DNA of 64,000 nt from Clostridiaceae bacterium BRH_c20a (GCA_000961765.1 LADT01000086.1:1-64000); one strand, 5' to 3'. Shown: positions 46,124 through 55,279, counted from the first letter of the stretch. Program-made: numbers and translations. The notes: generated by a model not told the origin, from the letters alone.

Positions 46124-46810
46124 CTAATATCTAGGACCAAAAATCGCACTACCAATCCTGACCATATTGGACCCTTCTTCCACTGCAATCTTATAATCAT
46201 TAGTCATCCCCATAGAAAGATACTCCATTTCCACACCAAAGATTTTAGTCTCTTTAATCTCATTAAACAAATGAAACATTTCTTTAAAAATAGGTCTAAC
46301 TTCTTCAGGATTATTGACTTCCGGCGCAATAGTCATCAGCCCTTTAATTTTCAACCCGGGAAGATGGGCGACTTCTTTAATAAAAGTCATTATCTCGTGC
46401 ACCTCTAGACCGTATTTGCTTTCCTCACGGGCCGGGTTAACCTGTACTAAACACTCCATGGGCTTCTTTTCTACTGCCATTCGTTTGCTAATTTCTTCTG
46501 CTAATGAATAGTTTTCTAAAGAATGGATTAATTTCACTTTATCGACAATATACTTTACCTTGTTGCGTTGCAAATGTCCTATTAAATGCCAGTCCACTTC
46601 CATTGGAAGCTGGTCATATTTATCTTTTAATTCTTGTACCCTGTTTTCACCTAAAATAAAATGACCCTCTTTTAATACTTCATTGATTTCTTTAATTTCT
46701 TGATTTTTTGTCACTACAATAACCGTAACCTTCCGCTCTGGATTAGTACTTTTTAATAGAGAAGCATCAATCTCAGTTTTGATTCTTCTTAGATTAGCAC
46801 GGATATCCAA
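46124..46810 (-). CDS. ylmE: YggS/YlmE-type PLP-binding protein
   Basis: 228 aa, alanine-racemase-like TIM barrel. The PLP Lys lies in VIVVTKNQEI; later words are LGENRVQELKDK, WHLIGHLQRNKVK, SKYGLEV, LSMGMTNDY and VRIGSAIFG. Family members manage PLP and amino/keto acid balance, not catalysis of a known pathway. UUG start with GGAGGTACTATA upstream. Directly before sepF as in B. subtilis. Confidence 0.94.
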   Translation of the reverse strand: MDIRANLRRIKTEIDASLLKSTNPERKVTVIVVTKNQEIKEINEVLKEGHFILGENRVQELKDKYDQLPMEVDWHLIGHLQRNKVKYIVDKVKLIHSLENYSLAEEISKRMAVEKKPMECLVQVNPAREESKYGLEVHEIMTFIKEVAHLPGLKIKGLMTIAPEVNNPEEVRPIFKEMFHLFNEIKETKIFGVEMEYLSMGMTNDYKIAVEEGSNMVRIGSAIFGPRY

Positions 46811-46854
46811 TATAGTACCTCCATCTGTATAGTGACTGGTTACTGGTTAATTAT

Positions 46855-47045
46855 TTGTGCCCAGGGCCCAGGGCTCAGGGCTCAGTGCCCGGAAAAAGCA
46901 TTTTAATCTAACCACGGGCCCCTTCGGGGCACACGGATAAACACGGATAATTATGCTCTTGGTGTCTTTAATCTAGCATAGCGAAATCTTAATCTCAATT
47001 CTTCCTTTATCCTCAACCTCAACCTTAACCTTAACCTTAGTTATT
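46855..47045. repeat. Mosaic of dispersed repeats between ylmE and the HlyD-like gene
   Basis: 46858-46892: GCCCAGG/GCTCAGG short tandem words. 46913-46950: one unit of the ACCACGGGCCCC family (aaccacgggccccttcgggg, cacacggataaacacgg). 46968-46995: ATCTAGCATAGCGAAATCTTAATC, related to the inner part of the hexamer elements at 54.6 and 56.1 kb. 47020-47045: CCTCAACCTTAACCTTAACC hexamers. No gene. Confidence 0.75.
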
Positions 47046-47074
47046 ATTATCTCGCCCACTAATTGACTATTCAA

Positions 47075-48046
47075 CTAATAAAGATGTTGTCCTTCTTTAA
47101 CTAAACCCGGATTTAGAATCACTTCAGTAAATTGTTCCAGTCCTTCAATTAATATATTATCGCCATCCTCGGAAATTATTTCCACGGGCTGCCAAAAAAC
47201 AAAACCTTTTCTTAACCAGTATACCCCTGTTTCCTCATTATTTTTAGTAACAAGTGCTTTTTTCGGCAAAATAATACCTGTCTTTTTTTCGATAATTAGT
47301 TCAACCTTTTGCGTTCGTTGGTTTAAGAGGCTATACCAAAATTCAGGCAGCTTAACAAGAACTTGGGCGTTATTGGCAATACCTTTTAAATCAATAATTA
47401 CTGACTTAACTTCTTTATTTACTCCAGGGAAAAAGAGATTTAACTCTTGGCCTTTTTGTAATGGATCTTCAAAAATATTCAGAGGGAACTCTAAATAAAC
47501 CTGCAATCCCTCTAAATTATTTACGATTTTACAAAACCTTTTTCCTTTTTCTACCACATCTTTCTTGCTGTTGTCAATAGTATCTGCTTTAAGGTCCTCT
47601 ATTTTATCCATATCTAAAGACTGGAGTAAATTAGGCCAAAAAATTGCCTCTAAGCCATCGGTAAAATAAGATACTACACCAGCCATCGATGCATTGACAG
47701 TAATAGGCTCCCCTGATTCTAGAGCTGTTCCGGCAGTGCCCTCCACCACAAAAAGGGGCATATCCAGGCCTACCCGTTCTCCTGTATTAACCTTACTAAT
47801 TATGCGGCCTGTCACTGGGGAGTTTACAGTTACCTCATCCCTAATAATATATCCGATAGTCGGGTATTTTTTTTCAATATCACTTTTTACCATAATTTGG
47901 GTATCAACAAGATGTCCTATTATAAAACCAAACAAGCTGCTGCCGACAAACCAAAATATAACAAAAAAAAAGATTGCCCGATAAATTAGAAAAATCCTTT
48001 CCCTGCGCTTTCTTCTATTACCTTTTAATGTTTTTGCTTCTACCAT
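47075..48046 (-). CDS. HlyD-like membrane-fusion protein
   Basis: About 323 aa. A basic N-terminus (KGNRRKRRERI), one membrane helix (about 25-48), then an extracytoplasmic part with biotinyl/lipoyl-like halves (VNSPVTGRIISKVNTGERV and VNASMAGVVSYF) and a C-terminal beta domain (VLPKKALVTKNNE-like, ending GLVKEGQHLY). Similar proteins lie next to ylmE/sepF in other Clostridia, with unknown role in the cell envelope. No ABC or RND partner is adjacent, so export is not supported. ATG 48046 with AGGGTG upstream; a GTG at 48055 lies in that site. Confidence 0.75.
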   Translation of the reverse strand: MVEAKTLKGNRRKRRERIFLIYRAIFFFVIFWFVGSSLFGFIIGHLVDTQIMVKSDIEKKYPTIGYIIRDEVTVNSPVTGRIISKVNTGERVGLDMPLFVVEGTAGTALESGEPITVNASMAGVVSYFTDGLEAIFWPNLLQSLDMDKIEDLKADTIDNSKKDVVEKGKRFCKIVNNLEGLQVYLEFPLNIFEDPLQKGQELNLFFPGVNKEVKSVIIDLKGIANNAQVLVKLPEFWYSLLNQRTQKVELIIEKKTGIILPKKALVTKNNEETGVYWLRKGFVFWQPVEIISEDGDNILIEGLEQFTEVILNPGLVKEGQHLY

Positions 48047-48178
48047 TATTTTCACACCCTGGTCATACTAGGCTTTCTTTCCTATTTTTTTTCGACAATA
48101 GTCATAAGAAATCCTGCTTGAAAAAATGCGTTGCTCTATTTTTACGCTAATCCGTTATTTCGTGAGCCAGTGGGCGCG

Positions 48179-48205
48179 AAAAAAGAGGACGCCCAATGGG
48201 CATCC
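48179..48205 (-). terminator. Terminator of the iclR-synthase-acn-idh operon
   Basis: On the minus strand GATGCCCATTGGGCGTC followed by CTCTTTTTT, immediately after the idh stop. Confidence 0.85.
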
Positions 48206-49213
48206 CTACAAGTTCTCTTTAATATATTCACATAAATCTCGAGTCAGAGAAGTAGTTGTTCCTCTACCTCCCAAATCTGGAGTTAGTTTTTCTTTATGAT
48301 TTAATATCCAGTTGATGGCCCTTTCAATATTTTCTGCAGCTTGGACTTCGTCAATATGTTTAAGCATTAATACTGCCGAATTTAATAGGGCCAAGGGATT
48401 AGCCATGTTTTTCCCTGCTATATCTAAAGCACTTCCATGTACTGCTTCAAACACACTATAACTATCCCCGATGTTAGCACCGGGGACTAATCCTAATCCA
48501 CCTACAAGTCCCGCACATAAATCTGAAACAATGTCACCGTAGAAATTTGGCAAGACAAGAACATCAAATTTCTCAGGCCGTTGCACCAACTGCATACAAA
48601 GATTATCAATAATCATCTCCTCATACTCAATATCAGGAAACTGCTCTCTTATTTCCCTGATACTTTCAAGAAACAAGCCATCAGAAATTTTCAGTATATT
48701 GGCTTTATGGACAGCTGTCACTTTTTTTCTGCCCATCTTTTGCGCATAGGAAAAGGCAAAATAGCCTATTTTCTCGGATGCATCCTTTGTAATTAATTTT
48801 ATTGCTTCCGCTCTGCCAGCATCTACTTTACATTCGATGCCGGCATAAAGGTCTTCAGTGTTTTCCCTTACTACTACCAAATCTACATTATTAAAGGGTG
48901 TCTCGATTCCTGGCAGGTTTTTCATAGGTCTTAAATTAGCATATAAACCAAGCTCTTTACGCAAAGCCACATTTACACTGCGAAACCCAGTACCTATAGG
49001 GGTTGTCACAGGACCTTTCAAGGCAACTTTATTTTTTAAAACCGATTGAATTACTTCGTCAGGCAGGGGATTTCCGACTGCACGAAAAGCTTTATCACCG
49101 GCATCCTTAATTTCCCAATTAATTTTTACACCTGTACTTTCAATTATCTCCTTTACAGCAAAGGCCACCTCTGGGCCAATACCATCGCCGGGTATCAATG
49201 TTATATTATGCAT
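48206..49213 (-). CDS. NAD(P)-dependent isocitrate/isopropylmalate-family dehydrogenase (likely isocitrate)
   Basis: 335 aa. LIPGDGIGPEV, then SVNVALRKELGLYANLRP (substrate loop with Ser-Asn and the Arg residues), VVRENTEDLYAGIE, the catalytic Lys/Asp regions (VHKANILKISDG, NFYGDIVSDL) and EAVHGSA. The RENTEDLYAGIE and SVNVALR words fit NAD-linked isocitrate or homoisocitrate dehydrogenase better than 3-isopropylmalate dehydrogenase. With aconitase and the citrate/homocitrate-type synthases upstream it would complete citrate to 2-oxoglutarate. ATG with GGAGGGTTAAT; 2 bp from acn's stop region. Confidence 0.88.
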   Translation of the reverse strand: MHNITLIPGDGIGPEVAFAVKEIIESTGVKINWEIKDAGDKAFRAVGNPLPDEVIQSVLKNKVALKGPVTTPIGTGFRSVNVALRKELGLYANLRPMKNLPGIETPFNNVDLVVVRENTEDLYAGIECKVDAGRAEAIKLITKDASEKIGYFAFSYAQKMGRKKVTAVHKANILKISDGLFLESIREIREQFPDIEYEEMIIDNLCMQLVQRPEKFDVLVLPNFYGDIVSDLCAGLVGGLGLVPGANIGDSYSVFEAVHGSALDIAGKNMANPLALLNSAVLMLKHIDEVQAAENIERAINWILNHKEKLTPDLGGRGTTTSLTRDLCEYIKENL

Positions 49214-49214
49214 A

Positions 49215-51149
49215 TTAACCCTCCTTGCTGCTTTTTGTATAGTTTAAGAGACCACCGGCTATAAGAAGTTTTGCTTGATTTCTTGTAAAATAAGCCCGTA
49301 CTCTAATCGAATTATCTTTTTCCAACCTAAGAGTCCAATTTTCCTCTTCACTCTTTAGGTGAGTAATTATTTCACCTAGTTCAAAATTGCTTCCCTGTAA
49401 TACCTTTTCATAATCCTCAATATCTTCAAAGGTTAAAGGTATTACCCCCATATTAATAAGGTTATCAAAATGAATCCGAGCAAAGGATTTGGCCAAAACT
49501 GCCCTCACCCCAAGAAAACGTGGTATTAGGGCTGCATGCTCTCTGCTAGAGCCTTGTCCGTAATTGTCTCCGGCCACTATTATTCCATTTTTTACACTTT
49601 TAGCTCTAGCAGAAAAGTCTTTATCTAACCCCGAAAAACAGTAATTGGCAAGATAAGGAATATTTGATCTATAGGGCAATAGTTGAGCTGTTGAAGGCAT
49701 GATATCATCAGTGTTAATATTATCGCCAACCTTTAATAATACGTGGCCGCTGATATCCTCCTCCATTTCTTCATTAATAGCAAGAGGGATAATGTTAGGG
49801 CCTCTAATTACTTCGATATCCCTAGTGTCTTCAGGTGGAATTAAAACAAGATTATCATTTACGGTAAATTTTTCTGGCATAGCAACATGGATAGCTTCCC
49901 CCCATGTTCTAGGATCTGCTATAAAACCTTGAAGCGCCGATACTGCTGCTGTTTCTGGACTTACTAAAAATACTTTAGCATCAGAAGTACCACTGCGACC
50001 ACAAAAATTGCGATTATTTGTTCTTAAAGAGATACCTCCCGTTTCCGGAGCCTGTCCCATACCGATACACGGACCACAGGCACTTTCTAATATTCTGGCC
50101 CCGGCATTAACCATGTCCAAAAGCCCGCCATTCTCAGCCAGCATAGTTAAGACCTGTTTTGATCCGGGAGCAATAGCCAAGCTAACATCTGGATGAACTG
50201 TCTTGCCCCGTAAAATGTATGCTGCCTTCATTAAATCCTGAAAAGAGCTATTGGTACAACTACCGATTATAACCTGATTTACAGGCATCCCTGCTATTTC
50301 GCTTACCTTTACAACATTATCAGGACTGTGGGGTTGGGCGATTAATGGCTCTAATTTATCAAGCTCAATTACTATCTCTTCATCATAATAGGCTCCAGAG
50401 TCAGCCGTTATTTCTTGCCAGGATTCTTCCCTGCCTTGGGCCTTTAAAAATTTCTTTGTCTCTTGATCACTTGGGAAAATCGAAGTAGTAGCTCCAAGCT
50501 CTGCGCCCATATTGGTAATTGTTGCTCTTTCAGGTACCGAAAGTCCTAAAATACCCTCACCAGAATACTCAATTATCCTGCCACGGCCACCTTTTACTGT
50601 TAATCGCTTTAATAATTCCAGAATAATATCTTTAGCACTAACCCAGGGTGCTAAAGAACCAGTAAGCTTAACATTGCAGATTTTAGGTTTATTAAAATAA
50701 TAAGGTTTGCCAGCCATACTTACAGCAACATTTAAGCCACCGGCACCGAAAGCCAACATTCCTAATCCACCTGCTGTAGGAGTGTGGGAGTCTGACCCTA
50801 ATAAAGTTGCACCGGGAACAGCAAACCTTTCTAAAAATACCTGATGACAAATTCCATTACCAGGCTTAGAAAAGTAAATGCCGTGTTTGGCGGCAACTGT
50901 TTGCAAATAACGGTGGTCATCGGCATTTTCATAACCGGTTTGTAAAGTATTATGGTCAATAAAGGCAACCGATAATTTGGTTTTTACCTTAGGAATACCA
51001 AGAGCCTCCCATTGTAAATAGGTAAGGGTGCCGGTGGAGTCTTGAGTCAAAGTATAATCAATTTTGAGCGCTAAATCATTAGCGGCACCTTGATCATCAT
51101 CGGTAAATAGATGTCTGTCAATTATTTTCTCTACAACATTTTGTGCCAT
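49215..51149 (-). CDS. acnA: Aconitate hydratase (bacterial single-chain, 644 aa type)
   Basis: 644 aa, carrying the cluster ligands in GSCTNSSFQDL and ESACGPCIGMGQ, with LLGSDSHTPTAGGLGMLAFG and, in the C-terminal swivel domain, GDNYGQGSSREHAAL. Shorter than AcnA/AcnB of E. coli; this compact form is common in anaerobes. Interconverts citrate and isocitrate. Its ATG shares a base with the stop of the synthase gene upstream, so it is cotranscribed. A homoaconitase role is the alternative if the synthase makes homocitrate. Confidence 0.92.
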   Translation of the reverse strand: MAQNVVEKIIDRHLFTDDDQGAANDLALKIDYTLTQDSTGTLTYLQWEALGIPKVKTKLSVAFIDHNTLQTGYENADDHRYLQTVAAKHGIYFSKPGNGICHQVFLERFAVPGATLLGSDSHTPTAGGLGMLAFGAGGLNVAVSMAGKPYYFNKPKICNVKLTGSLAPWVSAKDIILELLKRLTVKGGRGRIIEYSGEGILGLSVPERATITNMGAELGATTSIFPSDQETKKFLKAQGREESWQEITADSGAYYDEEIVIELDKLEPLIAQPHSPDNVVKVSEIAGMPVNQVIIGSCTNSSFQDLMKAAYILRGKTVHPDVSLAIAPGSKQVLTMLAENGGLLDMVNAGARILESACGPCIGMGQAPETGGISLRTNNRNFCGRSGTSDAKVFLVSPETAAVSALQGFIADPRTWGEAIHVAMPEKFTVNDNLVLIPPEDTRDIEVIRGPNIIPLAINEEMEEDISGHVLLKVGDNINTDDIMPSTAQLLPYRSNIPYLANYCFSGLDKDFSARAKSVKNGIIVAGDNYGQGSSREHAALIPRFLGVRAVLAKSFARIHFDNLINMGVIPLTFEDIEDYEKVLQGSNFELGEIITHLKSEEENWTLRLEKDNSIRVRAYFTRNQAKLLIAGGLLNYTKSSKEG

Positions 51150-52294
51150 TATTTAATCTCTCCTCGAAGTTTTTGCTCTAAATATTCCTCATACATATAA
51201 ACAAGCTCTTTATCAAATAACGTTCTTTTTAAAGATATCGCAGCGCTTCTTACCTTTTCTAAAAGATCTTGAGCTTCCTGATCTGATATCTCCGTACCGT
51301 ATTCTCTGAACTTCTGTTTAATAGAAGCTGATCCTGAGTGTTTCCCGATAATAATTTGTCTCTCAAGACCTATCTCTTTCGGATCAAGTACTTCATAGGT
51401 AAGGGGATTTTTTAAGGCACCATCGACATGGATACCAGACTCGTGGGCAAACATATTTGTTCCTACTATTGCCTTCCAAACTGGTAAATCTCGATTTGAA
51501 GCCTGAGAAACATATCTAGAGAGCTCTAAGAAGTGTGATGTATCCAGACTTACTTCATATTCCAAAAGGTGCTTCAAGGCCATACCAACTTCTTCTAAAG
51601 CGGCGTTTCCGGCTCTTTCTCCCAAACCATTAACAGTAACACCTACATGGGTTGCTCCCGCCATTATCCCTGATATAGCATTGGCAGTTGCCATACCGAA
51701 ATCATCATGGGTATGCATTTCAATATCTATATCAATTTCTTCCCTTAATGCTTTAATTCTCTCAAAGGTACTAATGGGATTTAAAATACCGACTGTATCA
51801 CAATAGCGCAGCCTATTAGCTCCAGCCTTTTTAGCTGTCCGGGCAAATTCACACAAGAATCCAAAATCAGTCCTAGAAGCATCTTCCGCATTTACAGATA
51901 CATAGAGACCAAAACTCTTAGCATAATCTGCAGCAGCTGTCATATCATATATAACTTTTTCTCTACTAGATTTCAATTTATTAGTGATATGGATGTCTGA
52001 CGTTGAAATAGAGATAGCTACCGCATCAACCCCACATTTTATGGATTCTTGAACATCCCTTATTACTGCCCTATTCCAGGCCATAATACTTGCTTTTAAG
52101 TTGGCCCCAGCTATTTCCTGGATCGCCTCCTGCTCTTCCCCTCCCATTACGGGAATACCGACTTCTAATTGGTCTACTCCCAATTTATCCAGCATCTTGG
52201 CAATTTGAAGTTTCTCCCTTTTAGCAAAAACGACGCCGGCAGTTTGTTCTCCATCTCTTAATGTAGTATCTACAAAAATAATTTTTTTTGCCAT
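51149..52294 (-). CDS. Homocitrate-synthase-like protein 1, candidate Re-citrate synthase
   Basis: About 381 aa, single DRE-TIM barrel acyltransferase without the LeuA regulatory domain. Motifs: FVDTTLRDGEQTAG (Mg/substrate Asp-Arg), IEMHTHDDFGMA (metal His pair at 194-196), VNGLGERAGN and MFAHESGIHVDG (284-292, lid His). Such proteins make homocitrate (NifV), citramalate or, in Clostridia such as C. kluyveri, citrate of Re stereochemistry. Directly ahead of aconitase and isocitrate dehydrogenase, so citrate is the economical product. I use ATG 52294 with AAAGGTGATCAAA. In an operon with the IclR gene 25 bp upstream. Confidence 0.88.
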   Translation of the reverse strand: MAKKIIFVDTTLRDGEQTAGVVFAKREKLQIAKMLDKLGVDQLEVGIPVMGGEEQEAIQEIAGANLKASIMAWNRAVIRDVQESIKCGVDAVAISISTSDIHITNKLKSSREKVIYDMTAAADYAKSFGLYVSVNAEDASRTDFGFLCEFARTAKKAGANRLRYCDTVGILNPISTFERIKALREEIDIDIEMHTHDDFGMATANAISGIMAGATHVGVTVNGLGERAGNAALEEVGMALKHLLEYEVSLDTSHFLELSRYVSQASNRDLPVWKAIVGTNMFAHESGIHVDGALKNPLTYEVLDPKEIGLERQIIIGKHSGSASIKQKFREYGTEISDQEAQDLLEKVRSAAISLKRTLFDKELVYMYEEYLEQKLRGEIK

Positions 52295-52319
52295 TTTGAT
52301 CACCTTTCTTTTGTTTATT

Positions 52320-53090
52320 TTATTTGATATATCCCAGGTTTTTTGAAATTTGCTGAGCCCCGTTAACAACTAGCATCTTATACCGTTCATTATTTTCATC
52401 ACCAAAACGGGCATCTGGGCCAGAAATACTTACGGCAGCTATCACAACTCCAGCATGGTTTCTTATGGGTGCAGCTACTGAAGTAACTCCTACCTCTCTT
52501 TCTCCTCTAGAATAGGCATAACCTAATTTCTTAATGTCTGCTAATTGACCTTTAATTTCCATTTGCTCAGTAATAGTATTTTTCGTCCAGAATTTTAACC
52601 CCGTTTCTTTTAAAACTTTTTCTACTTCTTTATCCTCTTGATAAGCTAAGAGAAGCTTACCAGATGCCCCACAGTACAGAGGTAAAAAATCACCAATATT
52701 AGAAATCCTCCTCAAATTATGAAACCCTTCCACCTGTTGAATACAGACCCGTTCTATACCCCTCTTAGCATAAAGATTTATTGTCTCCCCTGTTTCGTCT
52801 CTCAATATAACCATTACCGGCAAAGCAATTTCGTTTAGGTCATAATTTATTAAGGCCATCTTTGATAATTTAATAAATCTTAAACCTAATTGATATTTAC
52901 CTGCTTTCTGATTATGCTCAATAAAACCTCTAGTTACCAATGTGGAAAGCAGGCGATAGACAGTACTTTTGGGCATATTAATCATGGTACATATTTCCAG
53001 CAGGGAGAGCTGGGCTTTATCCTCACTGAAAGCCAAAATTATATCTAATGCTTTTTCCACTGACCGAACCGTATCTGTTTTTTTATCCAT
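52320..53090 (-). CDS. IclR-family transcriptional regulator
   Basis: 256 aa from ATG 53090 (GGGGGGTGGCTGC upstream; 15 extra residues in the longer reading are leader). N-terminal winged HTH SLLEICTMINMPKSTVYRLLSTL, then a GAF-like effector domain (LYAKRGIERVCIQQV, PLYCGASGKLLLAY, GVTSVAAPIRN). First gene of an operon with synthase 1, aconitase and isocitrate dehydrogenase, so it likely senses a TCA-type metabolite and controls them and itself. Effector unknown. Confidence 0.92.
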   Translation of the reverse strand: MDKKTDTVRSVEKALDIILAFSEDKAQLSLLEICTMINMPKSTVYRLLSTLVTRGFIEHNQKAGKYQLGLRFIKLSKMALINYDLNEIALPVMVILRDETGETINLYAKRGIERVCIQQVEGFHNLRRISNIGDFLPLYCGASGKLLLAYQEDKEVEKVLKETGLKFWTKNTITEQMEIKGQLADIKKLGYAYSRGEREVGVTSVAAPIRNHAGVVIAAVSISGPDARFGDENNERYKMLVVNGAQQISKNLGYIK

Positions 53091-53231
53091 GCAGCCACCC
53101 CCCAGTTCCCACCATACGAGACTTGACTCCCGCATTATGGATTAATATTAATATTCAATATTGAACCTAATAATCCTGCTATTTATAAAAAGTATTTTGT
53201 ATTCTTAATTGGAAAGGGGGATAATCGGAAT

Positions 53232-53336
53232 GGGGACACACCTCAATATTGGAAAGGGGACACACCTCAATATGGATATCATTTTGTGCTGAGGAATGTC
53301 CCCAACTAATATCATTTTGTGCTGAGGAATGTACCC
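53232..53336. repeat. GGGGACA palindromic repeat cluster
   Basis: Two GGGGACACACCTCAATAT words (53232, 53256) and two TTTTGTGCTGAGGAATGT words ending CCCC or ACCC (to 53303 and 53336). Arms match those at 18077-18285 in opposite orientation. An apparent 66-aa ORF across it (53179-53379) has no gene-like features. It is most of the 316 bp between the iclR start and the synthase 2 stop. Confidence 0.75.
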
Positions 53337-53360
53337 AATGAATAGACGATGGATTAAAAG

Positions 53361-53400
53361 AATAAAAAAGCCAACTCACAGTGGAGTTGACTTTTTTATT
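53361..53400 (-). terminator. Terminator of synthase 2
   Basis: On the minus strand AATAAAAAAGTCAACTCCAC, loop, then GTTGGCTTTTTTATT, six bases after the stop. Perfect A-stem-T layout, so usable in both directions. Confidence 0.9.
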
Positions 53401-53406
53401 CTTTTA

Positions 53407-54537
53407 TTATTTATTGGCTGATAGATATTCTTCATAAAGTAAGATCAATTCTTTATCAAAGAGGGACCTTTTCATCGAAATAGTAGCCTCTCTAACCTTT
53501 GTAAGTAGGTTATTAGCATCATCATCGCTTATTTCCGTACCGTACTCCCGAAATTTTTGTTTCAAGGCGGCAGAGCTAGAATGCTTACCGATAATAATTT
53601 GTCTTGCTAAGCCTCCTACTTCTTTTGGATCAAAAATTTCATAGGAATGGGGATTCCTTTGAATACCATCACTGTATCTACCGGAATGGGTAAACATATT
53701 CGCACCAACAATAGCCTTCCAGGCTGGAACCTCTCGATTAGAAGCCTGGGCCACATAGTCTGATAACTCCATAAATCGTGTGGTATTAAGGCTAACCTTG
53801 TAATCTAAAACATATTTTAAAGCCATGGCTACTTCTTCTAATGCGGCATTTCCGGCCCTTTCACCTAAACCATTTACAGTAACGTTAACATGGGTAGCTC
53901 CAGCTGCTATACCCGCGACCGCATTGGCTGTAGCCATCCCGAAATTATTATGGGTGTGCATCTCTACGTCTATATCAACAGCTTCCCTTAAAGCCTTTAT
54001 CCGCTCATAAGTAGTAATAGGGTCTAATAACCCTACAGTATCACAGTATCTAAGCCGATCTGCACCTGCATCTTTAGCAGCTTTTGCAAACCTTAATAAA
54101 AAATCAAAATCCGTACGTGAAGCATCCTCTGCGCTCACTGAAATATATAAGCCATAGCCTTTTGCATAACCAACTGCCCCCACCATATCATGGATAACTT
54201 GATTTGGGGTAGTGCTTAGCTTGCTCGCAATATGGATATTGGAGGTTGGAATAGATATAGCAACTGCATCAACTCCAGTTCTAATTGATGCCTCTACATC
54301 TTCAATATTAGGACGGTTCCAGGCCATAATACTAGCTCTATGGTTAGAATTAACTATCTGCTTTATAGCCTCCACTTCATCTCCACCCATGACGGGTATG
54401 CCCACTTCTATCTGATCAACACCAATTTCATCAAGCATTTTGGCTATTTGCACCTTTTCCCTTAAGGCAAATACCACACCGGCAGTTTCTTCCCCATCTC
54501 TTAATGTTGAATCCACAAAAATTATTTTTCTTTTCAC
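53407..54537 (-). CDS. Homocitrate-synthase-like protein 2 with altered lid motif
   Basis: About 376 aa and closely related to synthase 1 along the whole barrel: FVDSTLRDGEETAGVVF, VEMHTHNNFGMA and VNGLGERAGN. The lid that reads MFAHESGIHVDG in synthase 1 reads MFTHSGRYSDG here, one residue shorter and without the Gly-Ile-His. The reading frame stays open and conserved on both sides, so this is substitution, not a frameshift. A different acceptor, reduced activity or a true Re-citrate synthase subtype are possible. GTG 54537 chosen with AAAGGGGG 6 nt upstream. Own terminator. Confidence 0.85.
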   Translation of the reverse strand: MKRKIIFVDSTLRDGEETAGVVFALREKVQIAKMLDEIGVDQIEVGIPVMGGDEVEAIKQIVNSNHRASIMAWNRPNIEDVEASIRTGVDAVAISIPTSNIHIASKLSTTPNQVIHDMVGAVGYAKGYGLYISVSAEDASRTDFDFLLRFAKAAKDAGADRLRYCDTVGLLDPITTYERIKALREAVDIDVEMHTHNNFGMATANAVAGIAAGATHVNVTVNGLGERAGNAALEEVAMALKYVLDYKVSLNTTRFMELSDYVAQASNREVPAWKAIVGANMFTHSGRYSDGIQRNPHSYEIFDPKEVGGLARQIIIGKHSSSAALKQKFREYGTEISDDDANNLLTKVREATISMKRSLFDKELILLYEEYLSANK

Positions 54538-54605
54538 AATATGTCCCCCTTTCATAAATTTTGCTTAATATATCTATTATATAATAAATTGAAAAATAGT
54601 ACAGA

Positions 54606-54632
54606 AAAAAACCTGCGGTGCAGGTTTTTTTA
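54606..54632 (-). terminator. Terminator before the hexamer repeat element
   Basis: AAAAAAACCTGC-GGT-GCAGGTTTTTTT, symmetrical, so usable both ways. It probably ends the pgeF/zinc-ribbon transcript. Confidence 0.85.
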
Positions 54633-54848
54633 GGTTAAGGTTAAGGTTTAGGTTAAAAAAAATAGATTTCACTTCGTTAGATTAAGATTTCACTACATTT
54701 CATTTCGTTAGATTTTTTTAAGCTTTTCTTCACATCTTTTTCTCAACCTTAGCCTTAGCCTTAGCCTTAGCCTTAGCCTTAGCCTTAGCCTTAGCCTCAG
54801 CCTCAGCCTCAGCCTTAGCCTCAGCCTCAGCCTCAGCCTTAGCCTTAA
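54633..54848. repeat. Hexamer element: GGTTAA left end, CCTTAG/CCTCAG right end
   Basis: Left end 54633-54656 has GGTTAAGGTTAAGGTTTAGG. The middle has two copies of ATTTCACT...TTCGTTAGATT. The right end 54742-54848 has about 17 six-base units CCTTAG or CCTCAG ending CCTTAAC. Left and right ends are inverted relative to each other, so RNA could form a long imperfect hairpin. Related elements lie at 55196-55277, 56117-56340 and 46968-47045. No coding frame. Confidence 0.8.
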
Positions 54849-55088
54849 CTACATCCTTTCCAGAGGGACTATTATCTGCTGCTCATGCTCACAATTTGTA
54901 CAGCTAAATAAATGAATGCAATTTCCCGGAAGCTCTTGCAAGAGAGGTATCCCATCCTGTTCTTCATAAGGACTATAGGGGCTATAGAAATCTTCTATTC
55001 TCCCCTGATCCTCCATTACATCACGGCAGTTCTCACACAATTCTCCAATGCTTAGAAGACCGTTACAAACAGGACATCCAATTTCCAT
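54849..55088 (-). CDS. Small zinc-ribbon-like protein
   Basis: 79 aa with CPVC (5-8), CENC (18-21), and in the C-terminus C...CTNC, enough ligands for two zinc sites. Acidic Tyr/Pro-rich middle (DFYSPYSPYEEQDG). Unknown function. About 190 bp after pgeF, same direction, in a position often taken by small zinc proteins in related genomes. Ribosome site GGGAGAG is far (about 12 nt). Confidence 0.6.
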   Translation of the reverse strand: MEIGCPVCNGLLSIGELCENCRDVMEDQGRIEDFYSPYSPYEEQDGIPLLQELPGNCIHLFSCTNCEHEQQIIVPLERM

Positions 55089-55195
55089 GCAAAAATCAAC
55101 TCTCCCTTAGTTGAAAATAGTATCATAAGTTTGCCATTAAAAGAAAGAATATATGCCTGCATTATATAAAAATAAATAATTAGTGACTGGTGATT

Positions 55196-55277
55196 TTGTT
55201 TGAGGTTAAGGTTTCGCTGCATTTCATTTCGCTAGGTTAAGGTTAAGTATTTTCTCAACCTCAGCCTTAGCCTTAGT
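55196..55277. repeat. Short hexamer element
   Basis: GAGGTTAAGGTTTCGCTGCA, TTTCATTTCGCTAGGTTAAGG and CTCAACCTCAGCCTTAGCC in order: a compact copy of the 54.6-kb element between pgeF and the zinc-ribbon gene. Confidence 0.7.
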
Positions 55278-55279
55278 TA

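Noticed and set aside
53179-53379. 66-aa ORF on the minus strand
   Set aside because: Made of the GGGGACA repeats, with duplicated peptide words and no ribosome site.
53640-53720. Frameshift in synthase 2
   Set aside because: The protein sequence is conserved on both sides in one frame; the loop is different, not shifted.
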